NCBI GenBank assembly: GCA_900551305.1
Contig: URVK01000097.1
Location: 1-6,425, forward strand
Origin: an uncultured Collinsella sp.
GTDB lineage: Bacteria > Actinomycetota > Coriobacteriia > Coriobacteriales > Coriobacteriaceae
Reading direction: 5' to 3'
Length of the DNA: 6,425 nucleotides
The translations under genes and the position numbers were made by a program. How positions within the stretch are numbered: position 1 is the first letter of the stretch; each line of letters starts with the position of its first letter. Of this stretch, positions 1 through 5,965 are shown in pieces. The notes beneath the pieces were generated by a model. It searched no databases and was not told the DNA's origin. It worked only from the letters and a program-made list of their open reading frames with translations.

Positions 1-421
1 TGAGCTTGGCGGCAAACTGCTTGCCGACACGCTTCCCTCGCTTGCCGATGGCTCGGCTGTTTGGACTGAGCAGGATGAGTCGCTCGTCACTCATGCTGCC
101 AAGATTTCCAAGCAGGAGATGCGCCTGGATCCGCAGATGGCGGCTCTCGACTGCGTGCGTCATGTGCTCGCTTCGTCCGATACCGCGCCTGCCCGTTGTG
201 TGATTGCCGGCAAGTCGGTTCGCGTGCTCGATGCTGCGCCGGCCGACGTGTCGCTTGGGGAGGGCGCTGTTGCCGTTAAGAGCAAGCGTGTTTACCTGGG
301 CCTTTCCGATGGTGCGGTTGAACTGCTTGAGGTTAAGCCCGATGGCAAGCGTGCCATGGCTGCTTCTGCCTGGGCCGCCGGCCTGCAGGGTGCCGAACTT
401 AGGTGGGGTGTACTGTCATGA
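1..421 (+). CDS. fmt: Methionyl-tRNA formyltransferase, C-terminal part (5' end outside window)
   Basis: Fmt formylates the amino group of Met-tRNAfMet with 10-formyl-tetrahydrofolate, in the cytoplasm, to make the bacterial initiator tRNA. Only the last 139 residues are visible; the first full codon is at position 2 and the TGA stop is at 419-421. The segment begins with the family pattern ELGGKLLADTL, followed by the HAAKISKQEMRLD stretch that corresponds to the usual TYAxKIxKxExxID linker, then the C-terminal beta-barrel that contacts tRNA. It ends with GKRAMAASAWAAG, matching the family's final GKKxMxxxxFxxG. The catalytic formyltransferase domain lies to the left of the window and cannot be checked. 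The stop overlaps the start of the next gene (ATGA), so the two are very probably co-transcribed. Identification rests on these C-terminal motifs plus the neighbouring rsmB, a common partner of fmt. Confidence 0.9.
   Translation, partial: ELGGKLLADTLPSLADGSAVWTEQDESLVTHAAKISKQEMRLDPQMAALDCVRHVLASSDTAPARCVIAGKSVRVLDAAPADVSLGEGAVAVKSKRVYLGLSDGAVELLEVKPDGKRAMAASAWAAGLQGAELRWGVLS
401..408 (+). promoter_or_regulatory. Shine-Dalgarno sequence that decides the rsmB start
   Basis: AGGTGGGG lies inside the last codons of fmt, nine bases before the ATG at 418. It favours that ATG over an in-frame ATG at 403, which lies inside this motif and would add five residues (MGCTV) that do not look like the family's N-terminus. 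Confidence 0.6.
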
Positions 422-1803
422 GCAAGTTGTCTCCCGCGCGCAAGCTTGCGCTCGATGTGTTGATGGAGGCCGATCGCCGCGGTATGTATGCGCGCGACGT
501 GTTGTCTTCCCGTGCTTCCGCCAAGGCCATTGACCAGCGCGATTCCGCTTTTGCCGCTCGTTTGGCGCTCGGTGTTGCCGCTACGCAGGGCATTTTGGAT
601 GAGTTGCTCGATCAGTTTTTGGATAAGCCCAAAAAGGTCGCGCCGCGCGTTCGCATGGCGCTTCGCATCTCGGCCTTCGAGATGCTCTATCTGCATACGC
701 CGGGCCGCGTTGCCGTGAGCCAGGGTGTTGAGCTGGTGCGCAGCGGTGCCAAGTCTGCCGCGGGCCTGGCTAACGCGGTGCTGCACAAGGTTGCGGACAA
801 TGTTGAGGACTTTGCCACGGCATCCGACGTGGATGAGTCCGAGCGCCGCCTGGTTCGCCTGTCTCGTTTGATGGGTCTTCCTCGCTGGCTGTGCGCTCGT
901 ATTATGGCCTCGTTCGATACGCCCGAGGGCGCGCTCAACTTTGCCGGCAATCTGGCCCCCGCGCCGCTTGCACTGCACGAGAATGCATTTGCGACCAAGG
1001 CCGACCCGTATATCTCGCAGCTCGTTGCGCCTGTCTTCCCGGGCTGCCATGCTCCCGTCGATGCGCAGGTCACGGTTGCATCGGGCGTGTTTGAGCGTGC
1101 TGCCGCGGTTGCCTCGGACCTCAACGCTCAGCTTATCGCCACTGCCGCAACACGTCCCGGTCGTTGCCTGGAGATTGGCGCCGGTCGCGGCACCAAGACC
1201 TATGTGATGATGTGCCAGGCCAAGCGTGCCGGGTACGAGCATCAGCATACCGCGCTCGATCTGCACGATCGTAAGTGCGATCAGAATCTCGCGCGCCTGC
1301 ATAAGGCGGGTATCTCGGGTGTTCGTACGGTGTCGGGCGATGCCTGCGAGCTCAATGAGGTGCTTACGTCGTTTGATGCCAAGCTCGGCGAGCCCGCTCT
1401 GTTCGACACGGTGTTTATCGATGCGCCGTGCTCTGGCACCGGCACCATGCGCCGTCATCCCGAGATACCGTGGCGTCTGATCGAGAACGACGTTACGACT
1501 GAGCTGCCCCGTCTGCAGCTGACGATGCTCAAGGAAGCAGCCGGTGGTGAGCTTGTCTATGCCACCTGCTCGGTTTTTGATGAAGAGAACACGCAGGTTG
1601 TGGATGCCTTTTTGGCCTCTCCCGAGGGTGCCGGCTTTACCGTGGCGCCGCTCTCCGAAGCCCAGATTCTGCAGCTCCCCGAGTACGACCATGCCAAGAG
1701 CCTCGTCACCCTGCGCCAAAACGCTCGAGGCCTCTTCCAAAGCGTGCCGGTAAACGCCGACTCCTACGACGGCCACTTCTGCGCCCGCCTGGTCCGCAAG
1801 TAA
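418..1803 (+). CDS. rsmB: 16S rRNA (cytosine-C5) methyltransferase, RsmB/Sun family, with NusB-like N-terminal domain
   Basis: RsmB uses S-adenosylmethionine to methylate C5 of a 16S rRNA cytosine (C967 in E. coli numbering). The product is 461 residues, close to the family's roughly 430-460. Residues about 1-130 form a NusB-like RNA-binding helical domain (SPARKLALDVL near the start, ALRISAFEMLYL in the middle, GLANAVLHKV near its end). The methyltransferase domain follows. The SAM-binding motif is CLEIGAGRGTKT at 250-261. Motif IV is DAPCSGTG with Cys338, and motif VI is VYATCSVFDEEN with Cys384; these are the two cysteines used by this family. Motif I is unusual: most members read CAAPGGKT, here GAGRGTKT, although the lysine (Lys260) is kept. 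The start at 418 overlaps the fmt stop and has a good ribosome-binding site, suggesting translational coupling. Family assignment is firm; the exact target cytosine is inferred. Confidence 0.9.
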   Translation: MSKLSPARKLALDVLMEADRRGMYARDVLSSRASAKAIDQRDSAFAARLALGVAATQGILDELLDQFLDKPKKVAPRVRMALRISAFEMLYLHTPGRVAVSQGVELVRSGAKSAAGLANAVLHKVADNVEDFATASDVDESERRLVRLSRLMGLPRWLCARIMASFDTPEGALNFAGNLAPAPLALHENAFATKADPYISQLVAPVFPGCHAPVDAQVTVASGVFERAAAVASDLNAQLIATAATRPGRCLEIGAGRGTKTYVMMCQAKRAGYEHQHTALDLHDRKCDQNLARLHKAGISGVRTVSGDACELNEVLTSFDAKLGEPALFDTVFIDAPCSGTGTMRRHPEIPWRLIENDVTTELPRLQLTMLKEAAGGELVYATCSVFDEENTQVVDAFLASPEGAGFTVAPLSEAQILQLPEYDHAKSLVTLRQNARGLFQSVPVNADSYDGHFCARLVRK

Positions 1804-1809
1804 CTTCTA

Positions 1810-1876
1810 AGTTGCGGTGAAATATGGATTGAATAGCGGCTTCTACCCGCCAAATAGTCCTTATTTCACCGCAACT
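1810..1876. repeat. 67-base hairpin element, copy 1 (shared-arm inverted repeat)
   Basis: A perfect 15-base inverted repeat, AGTTGCGGTGAAATA at 1810-1824 and its complement at 1862-1876, encloses further pairing. After one mismatch, 1826-1831 pairs with 1855-1860 (two G-U pairs). An inner GCGG/CCGC stem (1836-1839 with 1847-1850) closes a seven-base loop. It starts six bases after the rsmB stop. It has the same length and the same outer arms as the copy at 2152-2218. There is no T-run after it on the plus strand, so it is not a classical intrinsic terminator for rsmB, though it could protect the 3' end of the message or help stop transcription. A dispersed REP- or MITE-like family is the likely nature, inferred from two copies only. 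Confidence 0.8.
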
Positions 1877-2151
1877 CAGGAGGTCATGCATGCGGAGATC
1901 GCAATAACGGTAAAGAGTGGGAAATATGGCCCCGTTTCATACTTGCTGCTATCAAAAGTAGGGCGGATTACGGGGCTAAATCGGTGATGCCCGACCACAG
2001 TAAAGATGGCCTAAATAAAACCGCAGGTAGATGGCTTGTTAAAATTTGCAAATTACCGGAATGGATAGAGCTTGTCAATTCAGCCCCGTAATCCGGTAGA
2101 GTTTTGAAATGTTGCAAACTTAGCATCAGTCCGAAATCCGATCTAAAGAAA
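1877..2151. other. Structured, AT-richer intergenic segment without a recognisable gene
   Basis: These 275 bases lie between the two hairpin elements and between the 3' ends of convergent genes. No ORF of convincing length was found on either strand. It contains AGGAGG at 1878-1883 followed by a five-codon ORF (ATG at 1890, TAA at 1905-1907) and an overlapping 33-codon ORF (ATG at 1886, stop at 1985-1987) whose spacing to that AGGAGG is too short. It also holds a 12-base palindrome AATTTGCAAATT (2043-2054) and several complementary stretches that can pair in alternative ways. The base composition is visibly richer in A and T than the flanking genes. It may be a non-coding RNA, a decayed mobile element or a non-autonomous repeat; I cannot choose between these from the sequence. 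Confidence 0.5.
1964..2095. repeat. Perfect 14-base inverted repeat bounding 132 bases
   Basis: CGGATTACGGGGCT at 1964-1977 is exactly complementary to AGCCCCGTAATCCG at 2082-2095, and pairing can continue inward in part (1979-1981 with 2078-2080). Two competing pairings use the same bases. GCCCCGT at 1929-1935 can pair with ACGGGGC at 1970-1976, and TACCGGA at 2054-2060 can pair with TCCGGTA at 2092-2098. A 14-base perfect match over about 100 bases is unlikely by chance in so short a gap. Such an arrangement fits terminal inverted repeats of a small element or a folded RNA with alternative states; both readings are inference. Confidence 0.7.
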
Positions 2152-2218
2152 AGTTGCGGTGAAATAGTTCCTGTTTGGCCGTTGGATGGGCTAATTCAGG
2201 AACTATTTCACCGCAACT
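2142..2218 (-). terminator. Probable intrinsic terminator of the fmdB-type gene, formed by hairpin copy 2
   Basis: Read on the minus strand, the fmdB-type stop codon (2255-2253) is followed after 34 bases by a 22-base-pair stem. The T-rich tail ACTTTTCTTTAGA comes next; its ACT is the last arm sequence. This is the form of a rho-independent terminator, although the stem is much longer than usual and the T-run is interrupted by one C. Confidence 0.55.
2152..2218. repeat. 67-base hairpin element, copy 2 (shared-arm inverted repeat)
   Basis: The arms at 2152-2173 and 2197-2218 are perfectly complementary over 22 bases. The outer 15 bases (AGTTGCGGTGAAATA and complement) are identical to those of copy 1, and both copies are followed by CA. 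The inner part differs from copy 1 but also pairs (2175-2180 with 2189-2194, one G-U), leaving an eight-base loop. Same fold, same length and different inner sequence mean that the secondary structure, not just the sequence, is conserved. On the minus strand the hairpin is followed by a T-rich run (positions 2151-2142, TTTCTTTAGA), so it can also serve as the terminator of the minus-strand zinc-ribbon gene. Confidence 0.85.
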
Positions 2219-2252
2219 CATAGGGAAACCTGGGTGCCGGAACCGCTTGTCT

Positions 2253-2489
2253 CTAGTGGTTGTGCGGGCAGTTGGCGCAGCAGCCGCTTGTGGCGTTGGT
2301 GCTGGAACCACCGCTGCGCTGGTCGGTGTTGTAGAAGCCGCTGCCCTCAAACTTGATGCCGCTGGCCGAGAACGTTTTTGTCGCCGGAGCGCCGCAGCTC
2401 GGGCACACGACCTCGGGGGTCTCGGACATGGGATGCTCAACCTCAAACACGTTGCCGCAGCTCGAGCACTTGTAATCGTAGCGCGCCAT
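2253..2489 (-). CDS. Small FmdB-family zinc-ribbon protein
   Basis: This 78-residue protein has the FmdB/CxxC zinc-ribbon pattern. It starts MARYDYKCSSCGNVFEV, with Cys8 and Cys11 as the first metal-binding pair, and CPSCG supplies Cys29 and Cys32 as the second. The typical family segment IKFEGSGFYNTD follows at about 45-56. After it comes a Ser/Gly/Thr linker and a short tail CCANCPHNH (Cys70, Cys71, Cys74, His76, His78) that could bind a further metal ion. FmdB was named as a putative regulator of formamidase, but for most members no function is established, so none is assigned here. The protein is cytosolic: there is no signal peptide or membrane segment. The start has a good ribosome-binding site. 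It lies 88 bases behind the GH13-GH77 gene on the same strand, and a hairpin separates the two. Confidence 0.88.
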   Translation of the reverse strand: MARYDYKCSSCGNVFEVEHPMSETPEVVCPSCGAPATKTFSASGIKFEGSGFYNTDQRSGGSSTNATSGCCANCPHNH

Positions 2490-2493
2490 AATA

Positions 2494-2500
2494 CTTCCTT
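2494..2500 (-). promoter_or_regulatory. Ribosome-binding site of the FmdB-family gene
   Basis: On the minus strand AAGGAAG lies four bases before the ATG at 2489-2487. It supports this start, which also gives the typical family N-terminus. Confidence 0.6.
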
Positions 2501-2511
2501 TTCAGTACAAA

Positions 2512-2533
2512 GCGGGCAGATTGCTCTGCCCGC
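2512..2533 (-). terminator. GC-rich hairpin between the GH13-GH77 gene and the FmdB-family gene
   Basis: GCGGGCAGA at 2512-2520 pairs perfectly with TCTGCCCGC at 2525-2533 around the loop TTGC. On the minus strand it stands 44 bases after the glucanotransferase stop and is followed by TTTGTACTGAAAA, only a weak T-run. It may therefore be a partial terminator that lowers read-through, or a leader hairpin of the small gene, whose ribosome-binding site starts 11 bases later. I saw no clear promoter in 2490-2577. Confidence 0.5.
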
Positions 2534-2577
2534 ATAAATTCAAACAGCTGTAACTGTACCCTATATCGGGGGTTTTA

Positions 2578-5500
2578 TCACGCTTCGCCCCAGAATCTAT
2601 GGGTGTTGCGCAGGAGCTGTGCAGTTTTGCTCTCGGCGGCCGCAACGTCGGCCTCATCGGCCTGCCAGGTCCAGTTGCCCGGGGCGACCCCCGGCACGTT
2701 CATGCGCGCATCGTCGCCTAGCCCCAGGATGTCCTGCAGCGGCATCATCACCAGGGGAGCGTCGCTTGCCAGCGCGTCGCCCATCAGCTTGGCCGCCACC
2801 TCAACACCGCTCGGCTCGTCGCCGCCCGCAAAGGAGCGCGTGCACCAACCGGCGAGCGTCGCCGTGTCGTGCGTCGAGGTGTACAGAATCTTGCCCGGCG
2901 TGGGATGCACGCCGCAGCGGACGTCGTAATCGCTAAACTCCAGCACGTCCCTACCGGGGAAGCCGCAGGTCGAAGCCATGGCGCGAACGCCGGGCGTCAG
3001 GTAGCCCAGGTCCTCGGCGATAAAGTTGAGCGGCCCCAGCTCGTCATAGGCAGTCTGGAACAGGTCCTTGCCCGGACCCGCCAGCCAGCGGCCGTCGGCG
3101 CAGGCCTTGCCTGCGGGAATGCTAAAGTAGCTGTGGAATCCCAGGAAGTGGTCCAGACGCACACGGTCGTAGAGCGAGAAGGCGCGACGCAGGCGGTCCA
3201 TCCACCAGCGGTAGCCGTTCTCCTTCATGTGATTCCAACGGAAGGTGGGGTTGCCCCACACCTGGCCCTCGGGTGCAAAATTGTCGGGCGGCGCGCCAGA
3301 GATCTCAATCGCTTTGCCGGTATCGGACAGCCAGAAGTTCTCGGGCTCGCTCCACGCATCGGCCGAATCGTCCGAAACATACATAGGAATATCGCCGATG
3401 ACCTCGATGCCCTTCTTGTGCGCGTAGTTCATGAGCTCGCACCAGGCCAGGTCAAAGCGGTACTGCATGTACGCCTGCAGTTCGGCCTCGTCGTGGAAAC
3501 GCTTGTCATCGATCAGATACTCGTTGTAGCGCGTGACATCGGCCGGCCAATCGTGACGCGATTCGCCTTCAAAGTACTTCTTGACGGCCATGTAGACGCA
3601 GTACTTCTCGAGCCAGTCGGCGTTGCGATGCTTAAACGCCGTGTACAGCGGATCGGCATCCTCGCCGCCACGTGCTTTCCAAGTCTCAAAGTCGGCCGCC
3701 AGTTCCTCTTGGCTCTCGGGCAGCAGGTCAATATTGCCCGCAAAGGCCGAAGGCCCAGCGTAAGGGGAGCGGAAGAAGTCCGTCGGGTTGACGGGAAGAA
3801 CCTGCCAGTAGCGCATGCCCATAGCGGCCAGATGGTCGATAAAGCGACGCGTAGGCGCGCCGATCGTGCCGGGCTTGCCGTCGTCGGTGGGCACCGAGGT
3901 GATATGGCACACGACGCCCGCGCCGTGATCGAGCGGCTCCTGCAGGCGCTGCTCGGCATGGTGATAGATGATTGACGAGCCCAGCGGATACAGATCGAGC
4001 GTGACCGTGCCGTTGTGGATCTCGCACTCGTGACCGCTGATCACGTCACTCGCACATTCGCCGAGTGCCGGAATCGTCACGCGGTGCGAATTGCGCAGGC
4101 TGCGGTTGATGATAACCGTCGCGGACTCGCCATTCTTGCCCGTGCGGTTGTATGCCAGCACCTCGTCGTTGAGCGCGAAGGCCTTGATCTCGCCGTCGAT
4201 CATAAATGGCAGTGCACGGCGTACGGCGGAGGCGTTCTTGACAATAGCCAGCGTGTCGAAGTCGTGCAGTTGGTCCTTGGTCGGCAGGGTGCGGCGGTTG
4301 CCCGGATCGGTCAGGCCCTCTAGGCCGTACTCGTCGCCGTAGTAGATCGAAGGCACGCCGGGGAAGGTCATCTGCATGAGCGTGGCGAGCCAAAAACGGC
4401 TCTTGGCCAGGCCCATCGAGTTCTCGTCCAAGCGCCATTTGCTGCGCTCGCACTCGGGCAGCTGCGACTCGTCGGGGCCGCCGCCGAGCACCGAGATAAT
4501 GCGCGGACGGTCGTGGCTCGAAAGCAGATTGAGCGCGCAGGACAATGCCTCGCTCGGGTAGTTCTCGCGCAGGGTCTCGATATCCTCGGCGGCCTGGTAG
4601 GCGTTCTTGTAGCCCATCAAAAAGCCGATGACCATGTCGCGGAAGGGGTAATCCATAGCAGAGTCCAGCTCGGAACCCTGCAGGTAGCGGCGCAGATGGC
4701 CGTAGCTAATCTTGTTGGAGGCGTCTTCCCAGACTTCGCCGAGCAACAGTGCGTCGGGCTTCTCGGCGAGTACGGCCTTCTTGATCTCGGCCAGGAAGTC
4801 GTCAGAAAGCTCGTCGGCGACGTCCAGGCGCCAGCCATGAGCGCCGGCGCGCAGCCATTTGCGGATCACGCCGTCCTTGCCCAGGAGCCTCTCGCGCACC
4901 AGCTCGGACTTCTCGTTGATGGCTGGCATGTTGCCCCCGCCCCACCAGCAGTCATACGAGCCGTCTTCGTGGAAGGTAAACGCATCGCGCCACGGCGAAT
5001 CCTCGCTCTGCCAGGCACCCAAACCGGGGTAGTTGCCGTAGCGGTTGAAATAGATCGAGTCGTCGCCCGTGTGGTTGAAGACGCCGTCCAGGATGATGGA
5101 GATGCCCAGCTTCTCGGCTGCCTGGCACAGCTCGGTAAAGTCCTGCTCGGTGCCAAGGATCGGGTCGATCTTGGTGTAGTCGGCCGTGTCGTAGCGGTGG
5201 TTGCTCGCGGCTTCAAAGATAGGGTTGAGATAGATGGCCGTAAAGCCCAGCTCGGCGATGCGGGGCAGGTCTTCCTGGATGCCCTTGAGCGAGGCGCCGT
5301 AGAAGTCCCAGCTCTTGATGGAGCCGTCCTCGGCGCGCTCGTACACGGGCGGCTCGTTCCAGTCCTCGACCATCCGGCGCTGAATGCCCTTGCGCGGTTT
5401 TTCGAGTTGGGCCATTGTGCGCTCGCGCCAATGCTCGTCACGGGCGTAGCGGTCGGGGAAGATCTGGTAGACCATGCCACGCTCGTACCAGGTGGGGCGG

Positions 5501-5874
5501 TTCTCGCGGTGCTTGTAGACGGTAATCTGGAAGGACGGTACCTCGGCGTAGTCGTAGGTTACGCCCTCGCCGCCGGTGCGGCCCTGGGGCGCGCCCAGGC
5601 GAACCTCGGGCTGGCCCTCGATATTGCATATAAAGCTGTACCACACAAGACACGGTTCAGTGCATTTGAGCTCGCCGGTAAAAATGCCATCGCCTTCGTG
5701 CTCCATCGGAATCAGGGTCTCGCCGACTTCATCGACCCAGGTACGTAGGGTGAGTGTTGCCTGGTTGGGATCGGCATCCTCCAAAATAACCGAGAGTGCA
5801 ACGGTAGTTCCTGTGGTCACAGCGCCAAACGGAGTGCGAAACTGCGGTAGGCGGCTGTTGTGTATCAATCTCAT
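2578..5874 (-). CDS. Fused GH13 neopullulanase-like alpha-glucosidic hydrolase and GH77 4-alpha-glucanotransferase (MalQ type)
   Basis: This 1098-residue protein joins two complete enzymes. Residues about 1-125 resemble the beta-sandwich domain found before neopullulanases (CBM34-like; HNSRLPQFRTPFGAV). Residues about 130-560 are a GH13 barrel: DGVFNH (263-268), GWRLDVADE with nucleophile Asp351, GEVWE with acid/base Glu380, SHD with Asp455, and MPAIN (316-320), close to the MPKLN signature of neopullulanases. A C-type beta domain follows to about 637. Residues about 651-1098 are GH77: SPYAGPSAFAGN, GDIPMYVSDDSADAW, GAPPDNF...GQVWGNP (860-876), RVRLDHF with nucleophile Asp908, AEDLG with Glu954 and THD with Asp1003. 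The end GNWTW matches complete MalQ proteins. No signal peptide is seen, so it acts in the cytoplasm, probably cutting maltodextrins and transferring glucan units between chains. ATG 5874 is the only usable start (in-frame TAA at 5922-5920); its Shine-Dalgarno (GGA, 5884-5882) is weak. No frameshift is visible. Confidence 0.93.
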   Translation of the reverse strand: MRLIHNSRLPQFRTPFGAVTTGTTVALSVILEDADPNQATLTLRTWVDEVGETLIPMEHEGDGIFTGELKCTEPCLVWYSFICNIEGQPEVRLGAPQGRTGGEGVTYDYAEVPSFQITVYKHRENRPTWYERGMVYQIFPDRYARDEHWRERTMAQLEKPRKGIQRRMVEDWNEPPVYERAEDGSIKSWDFYGASLKGIQEDLPRIAELGFTAIYLNPIFEAASNHRYDTADYTKIDPILGTEQDFTELCQAAEKLGISIILDGVFNHTGDDSIYFNRYGNYPGLGAWQSEDSPWRDAFTFHEDGSYDCWWGGGNMPAINEKSELVRERLLGKDGVIRKWLRAGAHGWRLDVADELSDDFLAEIKKAVLAEKPDALLLGEVWEDASNKISYGHLRRYLQGSELDSAMDYPFRDMVIGFLMGYKNAYQAAEDIETLRENYPSEALSCALNLLSSHDRPRIISVLGGGPDESQLPECERSKWRLDENSMGLAKSRFWLATLMQMTFPGVPSIYYGDEYGLEGLTDPGNRRTLPTKDQLHDFDTLAIVKNASAVRRALPFMIDGEIKAFALNDEVLAYNRTGKNGESATVIINRSLRNSHRVTIPALGECASDVISGHECEIHNGTVTLDLYPLGSSIIYHHAEQRLQEPLDHGAGVVCHITSVPTDDGKPGTIGAPTRRFIDHLAAMGMRYWQVLPVNPTDFFRSPYAGPSAFAGNIDLLPESQEELAADFETWKARGGEDADPLYTAFKHRNADWLEKYCVYMAVKKYFEGESRHDWPADVTRYNEYLIDDKRFHDEAELQAYMQYRFDLAWCELMNYAHKKGIEVIGDIPMYVSDDSADAWSEPENFWLSDTGKAIEISGAPPDNFAPEGQVWGNPTFRWNHMKENGYRWWMDRLRRAFSLYDRVRLDHFLGFHSYFSIPAGKACADGRWLAGPGKDLFQTAYDELGPLNFIAEDLGYLTPGVRAMASTCGFPGRDVLEFSDYDVRCGVHPTPGKILYTSTHDTATLAGWCTRSFAGGDEPSGVEVAAKLMGDALASDAPLVMMPLQDILGLGDDARMNVPGVAPGNWTWQADEADVAAAESKTAQLLRNTHRFWGEA

Positions 5875-5935
5875 AGTACGGTCCAGTTCAATAGAATCAC
5901 GGCCTGCGGGCCATGGGCTTTACGCACAGGATATA

Positions 5936-5965
5936 AGTATATCTGTTGTACACAGGGTGTATAAA
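5936..5965 (-). promoter_or_regulatory. Candidate promoter of the GH13-GH77 gene
   Basis: On the minus strand TTTATA (5965-5960) and TATACT (5941-5936) are separated by 18 bases. They match the housekeeping -35 and -10 consensus at four and five of six positions. Transcription would begin near 5929, giving a leader of about 55 bases before the ATG at 5874. The -35 match is modest, so this is a candidate only. Confidence 0.45.

Noticed and set aside
403..417. Upstream ATG at 403 as the start of rsmB
   Set aside because: The ATG at 418 has a well-spaced ribosome-binding site, overlaps the fmt stop and gives the typical family N-terminus; 403 lies within the Shine-Dalgarno itself.
292..1776. 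494-codon open frame on the minus strand opposite rsmB
   Set aside because: It lies antisense to a well-supported gene with catalytic motifs and shows no recognisable domain. Long antisense frames are expected from GC-rich codon bias.
1810..1876. Classical intrinsic terminator for rsmB
   Set aside because: The stem is strong but CTCAGGAGGTC follows it, not a T-run, so it is reported as a repeat element instead.
1886..1987. 33-codon ORF (starting MHAEIAITVK) as a real gene
   Set aside because: The AGGAGG is only two bases from its ATG, the product has no recognisable feature, and it runs into the inverted repeat.
1804..2252. CRISPR array or retron
   Set aside because: There are only two inverted copies 342 bases apart, no regular spacers, and no Cas or reverse transcriptase gene in the window.
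2175..2537. 120-codon plus-strand frame over the FmdB-family gene and hairpin copy 2
   Set aside because: It is antisense to a zinc-ribbon gene with intact cysteine pairs and runs through the hairpin.
2869..3975. 368-codon open frame on the plus strand opposite the GH77 half
   Set aside because: It is antisense to clear GH77 motifs and its translation is low-complexity Val/Ala/Arg text without a domain.
4513..5748. 411-codon open frame on the plus strand opposite the GH13 half
   Set aside because: Same reason: it is the shadow of a highly conserved coding region, without family signatures of its own.
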